Origin: Dryas octopetala
Lineage: Eukaryota > Streptophyta > Magnoliopsida > Rosales > Rosaceae
Assembly: GCA_963921425.1 (NCBI GenBank)
Contig: OY992832.1
Location: 18,636,835 to 18,700,834 of the forward strand
Direction of reading: 5' to 3'
DNA length: 64,000 nucleotides
Shown here: piece by piece, positions 27,955 through 38,385 of the stretch
How positions within the stretch are numbered: position 1 is the first letter of the stretch
Layout: each line of letters begins with the position of its first letter
Notes under the pieces: model-generated
What the model saw: only the letters and a program-made list of their open reading frames with translations
Told to the model about the DNA's origin: nothing
Databases searched by the model: none
Made by a program: the position numbers and the translations under genes

Positions 27955-28235
27955 AACATTTTTTAGATGGAAACCGAGGGTGTTTTAAAATTGATAAGAA
28001 AATTATTTTAATTCATAATAAAATTATTTTAATTTATAAGAAAATCATTTTAATTCATAATAAAGTTCTTTTAATTTATAAGAAAATCATTTTAATTCAT
28101 ATTAAAGTCCTCTTCCGATTTGAAGGGTATTTCCATTTCTAGGGTGTAGAGTGGGCTTTGTAGAGGCTGCATGTTAGGTTTTAACTCCAGAATACCAAAA
28201 TTCCGGAGTTAAAACCTAACATAAAGCCATTAAAG
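27955..28235 (+). repeat. Dispersed hairpin-repeat family, copy 2
   Basis: Most complete copy: an AT-rich minisatellite of attttaattcataat/attttaatttataag units (about 27990-28105), then gatttgaagggtat, gtagagtgggctttgtagag, and a 23-bp-arm hairpin at 28171-28222 (gttaggttttaactcc paired with ggagttaaaacctaac). Inverse relative to copy 1 at 2725-2940. Confidence 0.7.
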
Positions 28236-29239
28236 AAGAAAAATAAAATGACTTGATTAAAAACCATAAATCACTACCGGTCTTAGTTTAAGAAAGATTC
28301 ATAAAATGGATTGAACTCTAAGTCTCAATTTTCATTATTTTTAACTTATTTTAACTTATCATATTATAATATGTAATTAAATCCTGCTCAGTTTAAAACC
28401 ACATGGTAAAAAAAAATCATAAAACATATGCGTCCATTCTTTAGCTAAAGAACAGACGTCCTGCAGTAAGAATTTTTGTATATACTCTGATGTTTATCAT
28501 ATGTATATGTTACCGTTACTAGTGCACCCATTAGTAATGATATCCATCTCAATACTTTAATTACACTTTATCCATAATCATTCTTCTCTTTATTACTTTT
28601 TATTTATTTTATTAATCTTAATTTTGGGCTAAATATATATAAGGACATTAATTAGTTAATTAATTTTCTTATTTTGCCCTATTACTTCTAGAGGGCAACT
28701 TCAATTAATCAGCAACAAAAAAAAATATTCTTCTTGTTGTAGTGGTATATATGATGGCCTCTATAATTTGGATGTAGTGCTTTTTGGGTGATTAGTTCCA
28801 ATAAGGGTCATTTCAATTGCACCCTTCCAACCAACCTTAAGCTTCCCACAACATGGTTTGTGCTCATGAATATATTATCAGCCTTGATTTGAAGGAGTGG
28901 ATTGGAGTACTCAGATGGCCAGATAGAGATCGAATTGCAATTTGGCATTGATATATAAGTTGAGTTATTCGATCAATAATTCGATACCCGTTAACACTCG
29001 ACATTGGTTTCAAAATTTATAAGACAAACTATGTGGCTACAAAAGAAAAGAATAGGGAACTTGTAGTAGATATTTACAAAAACCAACTTTTATTATAAAT
29101 TCCAAATTCATATAAAGAAAAATAAACAGAAATCAAAGAAAGTAATTCACTAGTCAATTAATTTGTAACTTAACAAATAAATGTAATTTTTTCACACCAT
29201 AGTACATATCAATCTAATAAAATATTTTCGTTATTAGAG
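28236..29239. other. Interior of composite element or insertion, no gene seen
   Basis: AT-rich sequence between the two convergent pseudogenes. No ORF with a domain. Whether it belongs to the original element or to later insertions is unclear. Confidence 0.4.
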
Positions 29240-32200
29240 TTATTGTCACCATTAAGTTGTCTAAATTGAAGAATATGCTCAACATAGTCTGTGCTGTACC
29301 ATAATTCTGCACGTGGGTGGCGAAAATGTTCCAACGACTATTAATGATTGGCATAGGGTGGTCTGGCTGCAGATAAACCTATATGAAAACGAAAAAATTT
29401 CTGAACATATATTGCAAAGATAACATAACAGAAAACCTATAACAACGACAATCAATGACATTTATTGATATGTAATATCTGCACAAAATGGTTACCATTG
29501 ACATGTCCAATGACAATCTTACGTCGATCAATCGATGATAATTGATGACTATTTATCAGAAGAAAAGTAAGACATTCTCCACCAATAATATGCATCAACA
29601 AAACATTGTAACAAGACGCAAGTCACGCAATGATATGCCTCATTTCTGGCATAATCATTCACTTATTTTTAAGTGCATAACCTATATCAAAATGATTCAA
29701 TCTATACTCAACATTCTCAACGAGGTCCTTATAATTGCAAAATATTAATTGATATGCATCCATATCTTTTCGCAACTCCTTCAATAAATCATGACGCACT
29801 TTACGCCATTCATTCTCTCTAAAGCCTAGTAGTTTAGCTATGGATCCAAAGCCAAAATTACCATTAGATTCGACATCTTTCACCCTTAAAACAAATGGTC
29901 TAATGGACTCCCGAAACTGCTTGTTATACACTTGCGTCAATTGGGATGGATCGATGCTTTCAGACCTATGCACCTGTATAATGTAGTAACATAAGAATTT
30001 ATGAACATTACATGCGTAGTGAGAGATAATTTACACGTAATACTCTAAATACATACTAGTAACTTCAATGCTTTCTTAGTATTTACAGTTGGTGTAGGAA
30101 GATGACCATTTTTGGACACCTGCATCATAAAACCAACATAAGTAAAATATGCAAATAATAACTTGAATGTTCAAATATCACAAAAGTAAGTAAAATACAT
30201 ACTGAAATTGTAGATAACTTGGAGGGTTAAGTCTTTGGCTTATATGGCCTTTTCTTACCAATTGATTTGGTCGTGTCTGTTGGAGAATGACTATCTTGAG
30301 CGGATTAGACAATCTCAAAGCCAGACAGCTTACGAAGAGTCGAAGCATCAATTTTACTTGGACAACCTTTGGTCTCCATCTTTAATGGGGGTATTGTAAG
30401 TGTTGTAGATGCAGGATTGATGAGCTCTTCTAACTTCATACTTAAATGTCTCTTCGTCTCACCATCTCATTGATTGTACAACTTCAAAATCTATCTACTT
30501 GTGCTTGTATTGGAGGAATCAGGGGGTCATTATTTTGCGGGATATGAACCAAATCTAATTTCCTCCAAGGAGGATTAATACAATTAAGCAGAATTGGGCG
30601 GTGAACCTCTTTGTACTTTGCCATCTCATGAGCACATGGCAATCCATGTGTTTGTCGAATGGTGCAACCACAAACTATACGATCAGTCCCAATGTATTCC
30701 ATTCTCATGGACTCGCACACAATTGTTTTGAGAGCAGTTTATGATACAAAATCTATCAATTGCCTTAATTGTTCCTTCCTGAAGTCGTGTTGCACAAATG
30801 TTCGACTTCTCTCAAACGTTACCTTTATTTCAGTGTGTTGTAACACTAATAAGAGGTGAATTTTTGTCCACGATGTTTGAAAACTACAAAGACTTGTGCC
30901 AAGTTGTTTCTTTAGCCTCCCATGCACACTCTCCACCCTATTCATAACAACTAAAAAAGAAAAATTAATTAATATTTATAAACAAAACTATATATGTAGT
31001 TGACATAAAGAAATGATAATAACATTTACCTGTTTGTTGTTGTGTTATCAAAATGCATACAAGTATCAGTCCACGCAGTTACAAATCTCTTCTTATTTTT
31101 ATCCAACCAAGTTTTTTTTCACATAAGAAAATGCATCATTATATACTTTGAAGTCTCTATTCAGCTCAAATAGACTTCTTTCAAACTTAGCTTCCGTATC
31201 CGATAAAACCAACATATTCAATGACGATATAAACTTTTCCTACTTGTCTTTATAATCAAACAAATTTCTGCACTTCTCCAACACTTTCTTGCCTATATGT
31301 CATCTGCACAATAAATGTCGAGCGCTAGGAAATACTGTACGAATGACATTCATAAGTGCTAACTCTCTATTAGTGACAATTACATTAGGAAGACAATTAT
31401 CATTCATCATACCCTTCAATTTAGTTAAGGCCCTTGCGTAATTGCCTTTTTTCTCACCAACAAGATACACAAATGCAACAGAGAATGTTAAATCTATGGA
31501 CGTCACTTCCACAATCTCTAAGAGTGGCAACCGAAACCTGTTTGTCTTGTATGTACAATCCATTATCAAAACATAAAGAAATGCATGTAATAGATCAACA
31601 CTAACAGGGTTGGCCCAAAACAAATCAGTGATAATATTATCGATGCCACTCTACATATTTGTGTTCAGATAACTTACTTAACAAAAGTTGCATCTTTGAT
31701 TTCCTAGCCATCTCAATCACTCTTTGTCATTGTTTTGCATTGTAGACTGTTCTTATGGTGTTGACATTGAGTCCATCTCTTTGTTTAAGAGTAAATAATA
31801 TGTCCTTCGGGGCGGCCATACTCTTTGACATATCAACCAACAAGACGTTCTCTTCTTTGGTTAACCACCCTGCATAAGAATGCCCTTTGTTATGATATGC
31901 AGTAGAATGGTTATGCACCTCACATACCATCTCAAGCTTCCACTTATCCCCAGGACCAATGTTCACATCTTTCAATAAAAATGGGCATTCACACTTCTTC
32001 GTGTTGGAGGGCCTTGAATGTTTTTTTTTTTTTTTTTTTTCGACCATCAGATTTCTCATAACACATCTTTGTTTTAGTTTGATTGTTATCTGATCTTACA
32101 ATAATTTTTTTCTTTGCAGGTTTACTACTTTTTTCACAAGCAAATTTAATTTCGCCTTTCTTCAATCTACTAACTCCTCCGGCATCAGATTTCTTGATAA

Positions 32201-32270
32201 TGATTACAATATCATTCCTTTATCCTTGTGCACGAGTCCACCTGACCAATGTATCTCGACTTTTGAACAC
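29240..32270 (-). pseudogene. FAR1-related/MULE transposase with C-terminal OTU-protease-like domain, disrupted
   Basis: Minus-strand pieces in order: FAR1-type N-terminus (KKCECPFLLKDV, CEVHNHSTAYHNKGHSYAG, ILFTLKQRDGLNVNTIRTVY; 31727-32059); MULE catalytic core (LIMDCTYKTNRFRLPLLEIV, VIVTNRELALMN, ARHLLCR; 31300-31623); NRVESVHGRLKKQLG and WTKIHLLLVLQHTEIK (30739-30945); SWIM zinc finger CGCTIRQTHGLPCAHEMAKY (30484-30720); OTU-like domain DVESNGNFGFGSIAKLLGF (29659-29973) with the distal GHVNGNHFVQI and PDHPMPIINSRW blocks down to about 29240. The pieces lie in different frames, with stops including Trp codons. The second catalytic Asp is Asn (VTNREL for VTDREL), and the OTU DGNC motif reads NGNF. 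Non-functional on several counts. Confidence 0.82.
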
Positions 32271-32345
32271 TTATGTATAAACATTTGTGCACGAGTCCAC
32301 CTAACCAATGCATCCCGACTTTTGAACACCTATGTATAAACATTT
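32228..32345. repeat. 59-bp tandem duplication
   Basis: Two copies (32228-32286 and 32287-32345) starting gtgcacgagtccacct, with a few substitutions. It lies at the 5' end of the minus-strand transposase remnant. Confidence 0.85.
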
Positions 32346-32528
32346 ATTATTTTGTTAAAGCAACGTAAATAACTCATAGCTAACAATTCAAAACATAAGT
32401 TTATTTATCTCGTTGGTTATGAACTCATTATTATAGTCCATAATACATTTTGTCCCAACATCATTGTTTTGGATGGACAAATCTTGTTGATGATGAATAA
32501 AAAGCATGAATATGTCAATAACAACAAT

Positions 32529-32737
32529 GTTTGGTCACGTTGTGCAGAACATTACACTCAATGTTCGGTTGTCTTATGCCGAACATTACACTTAGTGTTC
32601 GGTTCCTTATTGCTGAACACCCTGTAGTAGTGTTTGGTTTTTGTGTACCGAACAAATATGTTCGAATTAAAAAAAAAAACGTGTTCGGCTAACTCATTCA
32701 GAACAATCCTATTAATGTTCGGCAATTACATGCCAAA
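32529..32737. repeat. GTTCGG/CCGAAC palindromic minisatellite, right
   Basis: Six to seven diverged units of GTTCGG..., gccgaacattacac and taccgaaca. The unit structure matches that at 25557-25803. It lies upstream of the minus-strand transposase, so each gene of the composite element has one such array in its leader. Confidence 0.75.
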
Positions 32738-33112
32738 TAGAATGCAATTTCAGTTTCTAAAAATACTAAATTTTTTGGAAAAAACATGAAAAAGTGATGA
32801 TAATACCTCGTTTGAAGACTCCAAAATCGCGATTTGAGTATCCATTCATCAATATTATACTTGTTTGCCTTGATATAAAGAATGTTAGTGTGGTAGGGTT
32901 TATAGTTTTGATAAAAAGGAGACGTGTGTTCAGATGTTGGAGAGATGATCGAGTAAATATGTTGTGTATAATTTACGTTAATTGTTTTTTAATTTTAAAA
33001 TTAAATGTTTGTCCTTAATAGTTAATTTATATTAGAATAAAATTATAAATTAATAATTAATTAAGTTGTTGGAATTATTAATTAAAAAGTTGGATCTGAA
33101 TAACGGCACCTT

Positions 33113-34629
33113 TTCTTTTATTATTTAGAATATTTTAGGTTCACCGATACTCTTCTCAATCCTCCTATGCAACTATGCAAGGGTCGAACTGTGGCTTTGA
33201 TTTACCGTGATTTAAAATTTACAGTGATAAGAGGCATGGGAACATTCTTCCCCACAATTTAACTTCTTCCTTTTGCAGCATAGACACCCTCCACCCCCTT
33301 ACAATGATGGCTTTTTTCTTTTTGGTCAAACAAAAAAATTAATGAGATTTTGACCTTGTCATACTCACAGGCCATAGCTTTTGGCAAAAAAAAAAAAAAA
33401 ACTCAGGCAATAGCTGTGATCTTGAAAGAGTGAGATGAGTAATGGAATTGTGGCGGTCAGAAGAACAAAAGGATGAAGTAAACCAATTTAGGCCAATTTT
33501 AACGATTCAATTCATTAAATAAAATTGAAATAAAAACAAATTTATTGAGTAGTGAAGAATTACTGTTTTGGAGTACCAATAGTGCATTCCTAAAAAATTA
33601 ACTGGCCAACCTAAAATCTCATGTAGGATTATTACAACTAACTTCTTGGCACACGCTTCATGTGTGTTAATTGATCTTTTTATTGTGTATTTTGTTATCT
33701 TTATTTTATAACTTTTTACACTCTCTCTATGTTTTAAAGTGGTGGGGTGTACTTTTTTATTATTTTAAATTTATTTTAATGGTTGCATTTTATAATTATA
33801 CTCTCATTTATTAGGTTATTTTTTATGCGACTGTTTTGTTGAATGAAAAATATTTTAAGCAATTCTATTTTTGATGAAATCAGTAACACTAAATCCTTCT
33901 TATGACTTTATAATAATAAAGATAAAAAAAATCCCATATGAAGATGATATAAGGTGTTATTATCTCACAATGAAAGAAAAACGAAGGTCTTCCCCTCTTC
34001 TGTATAAGAGGGACTCTCCCATCTTATAAAGGAGCTCTCTTCATGTAAAATGTAATCTTTTTTCATATACAAAAATACGAATCTAGCTACTCCCCATGGG
34101 CCGTAACTGTAGTCTAAATTGGATAAACCATATATGTAAATCTCGAATTGATTATTTAAGAAAATAAAAATGATGGATTTCAAATACTCAATTTGTATTT
34201 GCTTCTTCACTTTCATCCGTCAAGGTTCATGAAAGAGCATTAGAGCAATGTCATGCTAAATGAATGCAAGGAAATGGCAACAATGTCAAAATATATATAT
34301 TTACAGGAAAATATGCAGCATAGAGTTGTGCTGTATATCATTGGCAAGAACCAAGAAAAGGGCTGATAATTAATGAAATGAACTTTACATTTTTACAATA
34401 ATTTCAGCACAAAATGTTTGATGATCATCATAACTAAACCCAAATTTTAAATTGAAGATAGTAATTAATAAAGCTACATAGTTTGTTGAGGTCAATAATT
34501 TTCTTGTTTTTTCAGTTTACACTAACAGAAAAATGGAATTCCCAGTTGAGGAAAGTTTAATTCAACTAGTCATCTAAAATTAGTTGCTTCCAACAATGAA
34601 GCTCTCTTTGTGCCCAGGTCTTAACTTGC
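33113..34629. other. Intergenic, no gene seen
   Basis: AT-rich. The part next to 34630 would be the 3' UTR of the LOG exons. No other supported feature. Confidence 0.45.
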
Positions 34630-35510
34630 TCACCTTGAGATATCACATATTGGGGAGTAGCCTAGCTGCTCAATTTCCCAGCTTAGCTTTGAAGCAACTC
34701 TTTCATGGCGTGGGAAATACTCCTAAACACAAAAGTAATGGTAAATATACAAACGGAAAATCTCTAATTCAGAAACATATAATATACAAGCACATCTTTA
34801 ATCATTAGAATGTTTCGAGTTCACTTTTTGACTATTAAAGTATAGATCTTATTAGTGTTAGATCTGCTTGTATGTCATAGTATCATATACCAACTCTATA
34901 TCGAGACCCAAATAATGTGTCTTTAATTTAACAACATCTTGCAAAAAGACATGCCGCATTAAGCAGGCATGAAACTATTCGAGGACTGCCTTGGGCCAAC
35001 CCGGAAAAAGAAAGTAGATATCTAAACCCATCCCCCAACTGAAGGCCCAGCCCAGCCCAACCCAACTCACATTTGATTTAACGATCCAACAAAATACAAG
35101 TTGGAAGAAGCCTTACCTCCATTTTCTTCACCAACTCCTTGGCAGTAGGAGCAGAAACAATTATGTGGCGTGCACTTGGACTAATGAAACCTTCCTCTAC
35201 GGCTTTGTCAATAAAGGACAACAAGGAGTTGTAGTACCCATCCACATTCAACAATCCCACCTGCAAAAAATTGCTTTAGTTATAATTTAGAGATGTTTTG
35301 AAATGTCTCTCATCTATAATGAAATTTAGTTACCACATTTAACTTGTGAGGATTTGAACTTGGGAGTAATTGACTACCAAGTAATGAATATAATTAAAGT
35401 TAATTAAGGATAAATATAAAGCTTAAAAATAGGCCTTACCGGTTTATCATGGATGCCCAGCTGAGCCCATGTTATTACTTCAAGTAGCTCTTCAAGAGTC
35501 CCATAACCAC
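34630..35510 (-). CDS. LOG: LOG-type cytokinin riboside 5'-monophosphate phosphoribohydrolase, three 3' exons only
   Basis: Exons 35440-35510, 35117-35260 and 34630-34722 with GT-AG junctions and a kept frame encode the C-terminal ~102 residues: [80 protein letters not shown] and the end CDISR. The second half of the PGGxGTxxE motif is present. LOG enzymes release active cytokinin bases from nucleotides in the cytosol. The first visible exon has a good acceptor (poly-pyrimidine, then gaag), so it was once spliced to upstream exons. The N-terminal exons, with the CGSS and YGGG motifs, are not visible anywhere upstream in this window, where a transposon cluster begins 740 bp away. Either the gene is a 5'-truncated relic or its 5' part was displaced by insertions. 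The coding part seen has no lesion. Confidence 0.85.
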
Positions 35511-36250
35511 CTTCATAAATCAAAGAAAAAAAAAATTACAAATAAACCCAATCAGAGATTCTACTGGTAACAGACAAACACAGTGTGCAGAAATGTCCCA
35601 AGGGGAAATGCAAGCACAGCCCAATCTCCTTTTTTGTATCTTTAAAGAAATGGGGTGACCCATGCTTGGGTATTGGACTTCAGGCCCAAAGTTAGGCCCA
35701 AACTTGGTCATATAAAATCAGTAGCATACTGGAACATCTTCTGCTCCAACTAGAAGGAGATTTTGGATTTACATGGACAGGATAGGATTGGAAAAAGAGA
35801 GCTTCTCAGCTCCAAACAAAATCTGAAAAAATTAAACAAAGTTAAAAAAAAAAAAAAAAAAAAAAAGTTGGTTAAAGGGTGAGCCTGAAAGCCTTATGTA
35901 GTTATGTCGATCTTATCTCATCTGCAGGTCACAGCTGGCTTATGATTTATGAAGGACCATTTGGCAAAAGATCTTATGATAGTGAATGGATGGGAGAGTG
36001 GGACAGTGATACTACAGCCTAACCAACTGCTACTAACCACAGAATGACAGAAAGCAAGAGCTCCCCAGAAGCCTAACTTTCAGTACCAGAGGCTGATGAT
36101 AATAAGTTAGAGGCAAGGGTTTTGAATGGTTGCTCTCTGACTACCAAATCAGATTCTTTAGTAATTGGTATAAAGATTAGGATAAAACAATTTGTATCAT
36201 ATCAACCAACCATTTTATATACTATATTTTTAAATATTTGTTTTTTTTTT
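35511..36250. other. Presumed LOG intron remnant, no exon seen
   Basis: Includes a 22-base poly-A run near 35844. I looked on the minus strand for the missing LOG exons and found none. Confidence 0.45.
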
Positions 36251-36744
36251 GAGCAAATTACAATTTAGTACCTCAACTTTACATGTTGTTTCAACTTAGT
36301 ACCTCAACTTTGAAAATTTACAAAAAAGTACCTCAATTTTCATTTTGTGTCAAAATAGTACCTCCGTTAGTTTTTCCGTTAAATAAACCGTTATTTGCTG
36401 ACGTGGCAGGGGTATTTTCGTCTTTTTCTCTAAATTTAAAAAATAATAATATTTTAAAAAATTTTTGAATAAAAAAATTTCTAAAAATAATTAAATAAAA
36501 AAATTTCAAAAAAAAAAAAAAAAAACCCTTTCTATGCCCCACGCCCATCCCCGCCCCCAGCCATCCCCTCCTCCTCCCCGCCCCCACACAGCCAGCCCGC
36601 CACTCCCCTTACCCATCCCCTCCCTCCTCCTCCTCCTCGTCCCCGCCCCCACCCAGCCAGCCCCCAGCCATCCTCCCCCTCTCCCTGCCCCGACCCACCC
36701 TCTCCCCCCACCCCAGTCCCAGCCATCCTTACTCATTCTGTCTC

Positions 36745-37130
36745 AGCCCCCCACGCCGGTGAGAGAGGTCGCGTCAGATGCGCAGACTTTAAACTCGAGC
36801 TCGTCACTTTGCCGGAGGAGGAGGAAGGGCCAAGGAAGCTCCTGTCGCCAAACCTCCGTCCACCAGCCTCAGGCCAGTGCGTCGTCGCAGGCCGAGCCAA
36901 ACGGCGTCGTCAGCGTCAAGAACATGCCGGCGCGGTTGTCGATCCCTAGCCCGAGCCCGTGGCCGAGCCCCTACCCTCACGGCGTAGCTGCCAGGCCGCT
37001 GCCGGCGGGGGTGTCGCCTTCTCCAGCCAGGTCGTCGACGCCGGGGAGGTTCTTCCGGTGGAGGTTTGCGCCTCCTAGCGAAGCATTTCGGGCAGGCGAA
37101 GCCGAAGCAGAGCTCGATTCCTGAGGAGGA
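36745..37130. other. GC-rich unique core inside the hairpin element, possible captured fragment
   Basis: Strikingly GC-rich compared with all neighbours, open on the plus strand as part of a Pro/Ser/Arg-rich ORF (for example KNMPARLSIPSPSP and STPGRFFRWRF). I do not recognise a protein family, and no splice structure is evident. It could be a captured host exon (Pack-MULE style) or neutral GC-rich filler. Confidence 0.35.
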
Positions 37131-37413
37131 GGTGCGATGAGGTGCGACGGGACTGGGGTGGGGGAGTGGGGGGCTGGCTGGGTGGGGGCGGGGGGGAAGG
37201 AGGAGGGAGGGGATGGGTGAGGGGAGTAGGGGGCTGGCTGTGTGGGGGCAGGGAGGAAGAGGGGATGGCTGGGGGGCGGGGAAGGGAGGGGGGATGGGCG
37301 TGGGGCATGGAAAGGGTTTTTTTTTTTTTTTTGAAATTTTTTTATTTAATTATTTTTAGAAATTTTTTTATTCAAAATTTTTTTAAAATATTATTATTTT
37401 TTAAATTTAGAGA

Positions 37414-37613
37414 NNNNNNNNNNNNNNNNNNNNNNNNNNNNNNNNNNNNNNNNNNNNNNNNNNNNNNNNNNNNNNNNNNNNNNNNNNNNNNNNNNNNNNN
37501 NNNNNNNNNNNNNNNNNNNNNNNNNNNNNNNNNNNNNNNNNNNNNNNNNNNNNNNNNNNNNNNNNNNNNNNNNNNNNNNNNNNNNNNNNNNNNNNNNNNN
37601 NNNNNNNNNNNNN
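37414..37613. other. Assembly gap (200 N)
   Basis: The gap lies in the right arm of the hairpin element. The left arm shows what should be there: about 100 bp equivalent to the complement of roughly 36325-36425. Protein predictions across it are artefacts. Confidence 0.99.
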
Positions 37614-37684
37614 GTCAAATTTTGAAAGTTGAGGTACTAATTGAAAATCAGTGTATAATTGAGGTACTTATAGATAATTTACTC

Positions 37685-37840
37685 TTAATTTTTTTAACAG
37701 AAGTTTGGTTTTTTACCAATTAGAGACAAAATAATAGTTAAAGTATCTAATAGAGACAAATTAAAGTTTAGGTACCACATTGAGATATAGGTCAAAGTTC
37801 AGGTACTAAATATGAAAAAAAAAAATATATATATATATAG
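37685..37840. other. Short spacer between two transposons
   Basis: Contains ggtaccacattgag and aggtactaaatatg, so it may be a remnant of another gtacctcaa-type terminal repeat. It ends in an A run and (TA)n. Confidence 0.4.
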
Positions 37841-37849
37841 TTAATTAAT

Positions 37850-38155
37850 GGGCAAATTATACAAAAGTACCTCAATTAACCACCCTATATCACTTGAGTA
37901 CCTCAGTTAAAAAAAGTTGCTCTCAAGTACCTCAATTACTGATTTTGCACACCTAGATACCTCCGTCAGCTTTTCCGTCTGGGAGGCGTTAATTGCCTAC
38001 GTGGATCTGACCTGGGCCACTTGGGACGCAAACCTGGCACTGACGCGGCGACCCCAGATTGGTTCCCGCCCAAATTAGCCCAGTCAGCATGTTCCCTCCA
38101 AAAACTGAGCTGCCACGTCACTTAAAATAATAATAAAATAATAAAACGTTTAAAA
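37850..38155 (+). repeat. MULE left terminal inverted repeat
   Basis: 306 bp from GGGCAAATTATAC to AAAACGTTTAAAA. The outer part has repeated gtacctcaa/gtacctcag units; the inner part is GC-rich with gcctacgtggatctgacc, gacgcggcgacccc and gctgccacgtcac. As in maize MuDR it probably contains the transposase promoter. Confidence 0.95.
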
Positions 38156-38385
38156 TCAAAACAATTAAACCTGAGTTTTAAAAATCAAATAACATATAAA
38201 CAAAACAATTAAACGTTTCAGATTTCAGAAATTCTAGAAGCTTATCCCAACTACACAGACCTTCGATCTCCCACCAGGCCACCACCATTGTTGTCCTCCT
38301 GAGATCAGAACACCAGAAAAGCGAGATCGAAACACCAGAAAAGCCATACCCTCCCGACACTAGAACAAGACATTGAAGAAAAGCG

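Larger units (their letters stand above)
24971..33112. mobile_element. Decayed composite Mutator-like element with plant-mobile-domain and FAR1/MULE-OTU genes
   Basis: Supported by content: a plant-mobile-domain (PMD) gene on the plus strand and a FAR1-type/MULE transposase with a C-terminal OTU domain on the minus strand, convergent, with the same GTTCGG...CCGAAC minisatellite type just inside both ends. Candidate terminal inverted repeats: left from about 24973 (gtgctgtttcggacccaatt) and right ending about 33110 (reverse complement ggtgccgttattcagatcca); both continue into TTTTTAATTAATA and a CAACA block over about 45 bp. I could not find a clean target duplication, so ends are provisional. 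Both genes carry many lesions. A hairpin repeat is inserted at about 27955-28235. Confidence 0.65.
36251..37684. mobile_element. Long-hairpin Mutator-like element with GC-rich core and assembly gap
   Basis: Left end GAGCAAATTACAATTTAGTA and reverse-complemented right end GAGTAAATTATCTATAAGTA, both continuing CCTCAA. The arms contain repeated gtacctcaa motifs, gctgacgtggcag and an AT-rich block (36420-36520, mirrored at 37322-37413). The core, 36534-37310, is GC-rich: its outer parts are inverted copies (ccccacgcccatccc against gggatgggcgtgggg), and its centre, about 36745-37130, is unique GC-rich sequence. Part of the right arm is hidden by the gap. Duplication at the ends is ambiguous because of flanking T runs. 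Confidence 0.75.

Noticed and set aside
36534-37308. Pro-rich and Gly-rich ORFs on both strands
   Set aside because: They follow from the GC-rich inverted core of a transposon, overlap in several frames and show no known domain or splice structure.
37142-37723. ORF running across the N tract
   Set aside because: It consists largely of unknown bases and is an artefact of the gap.
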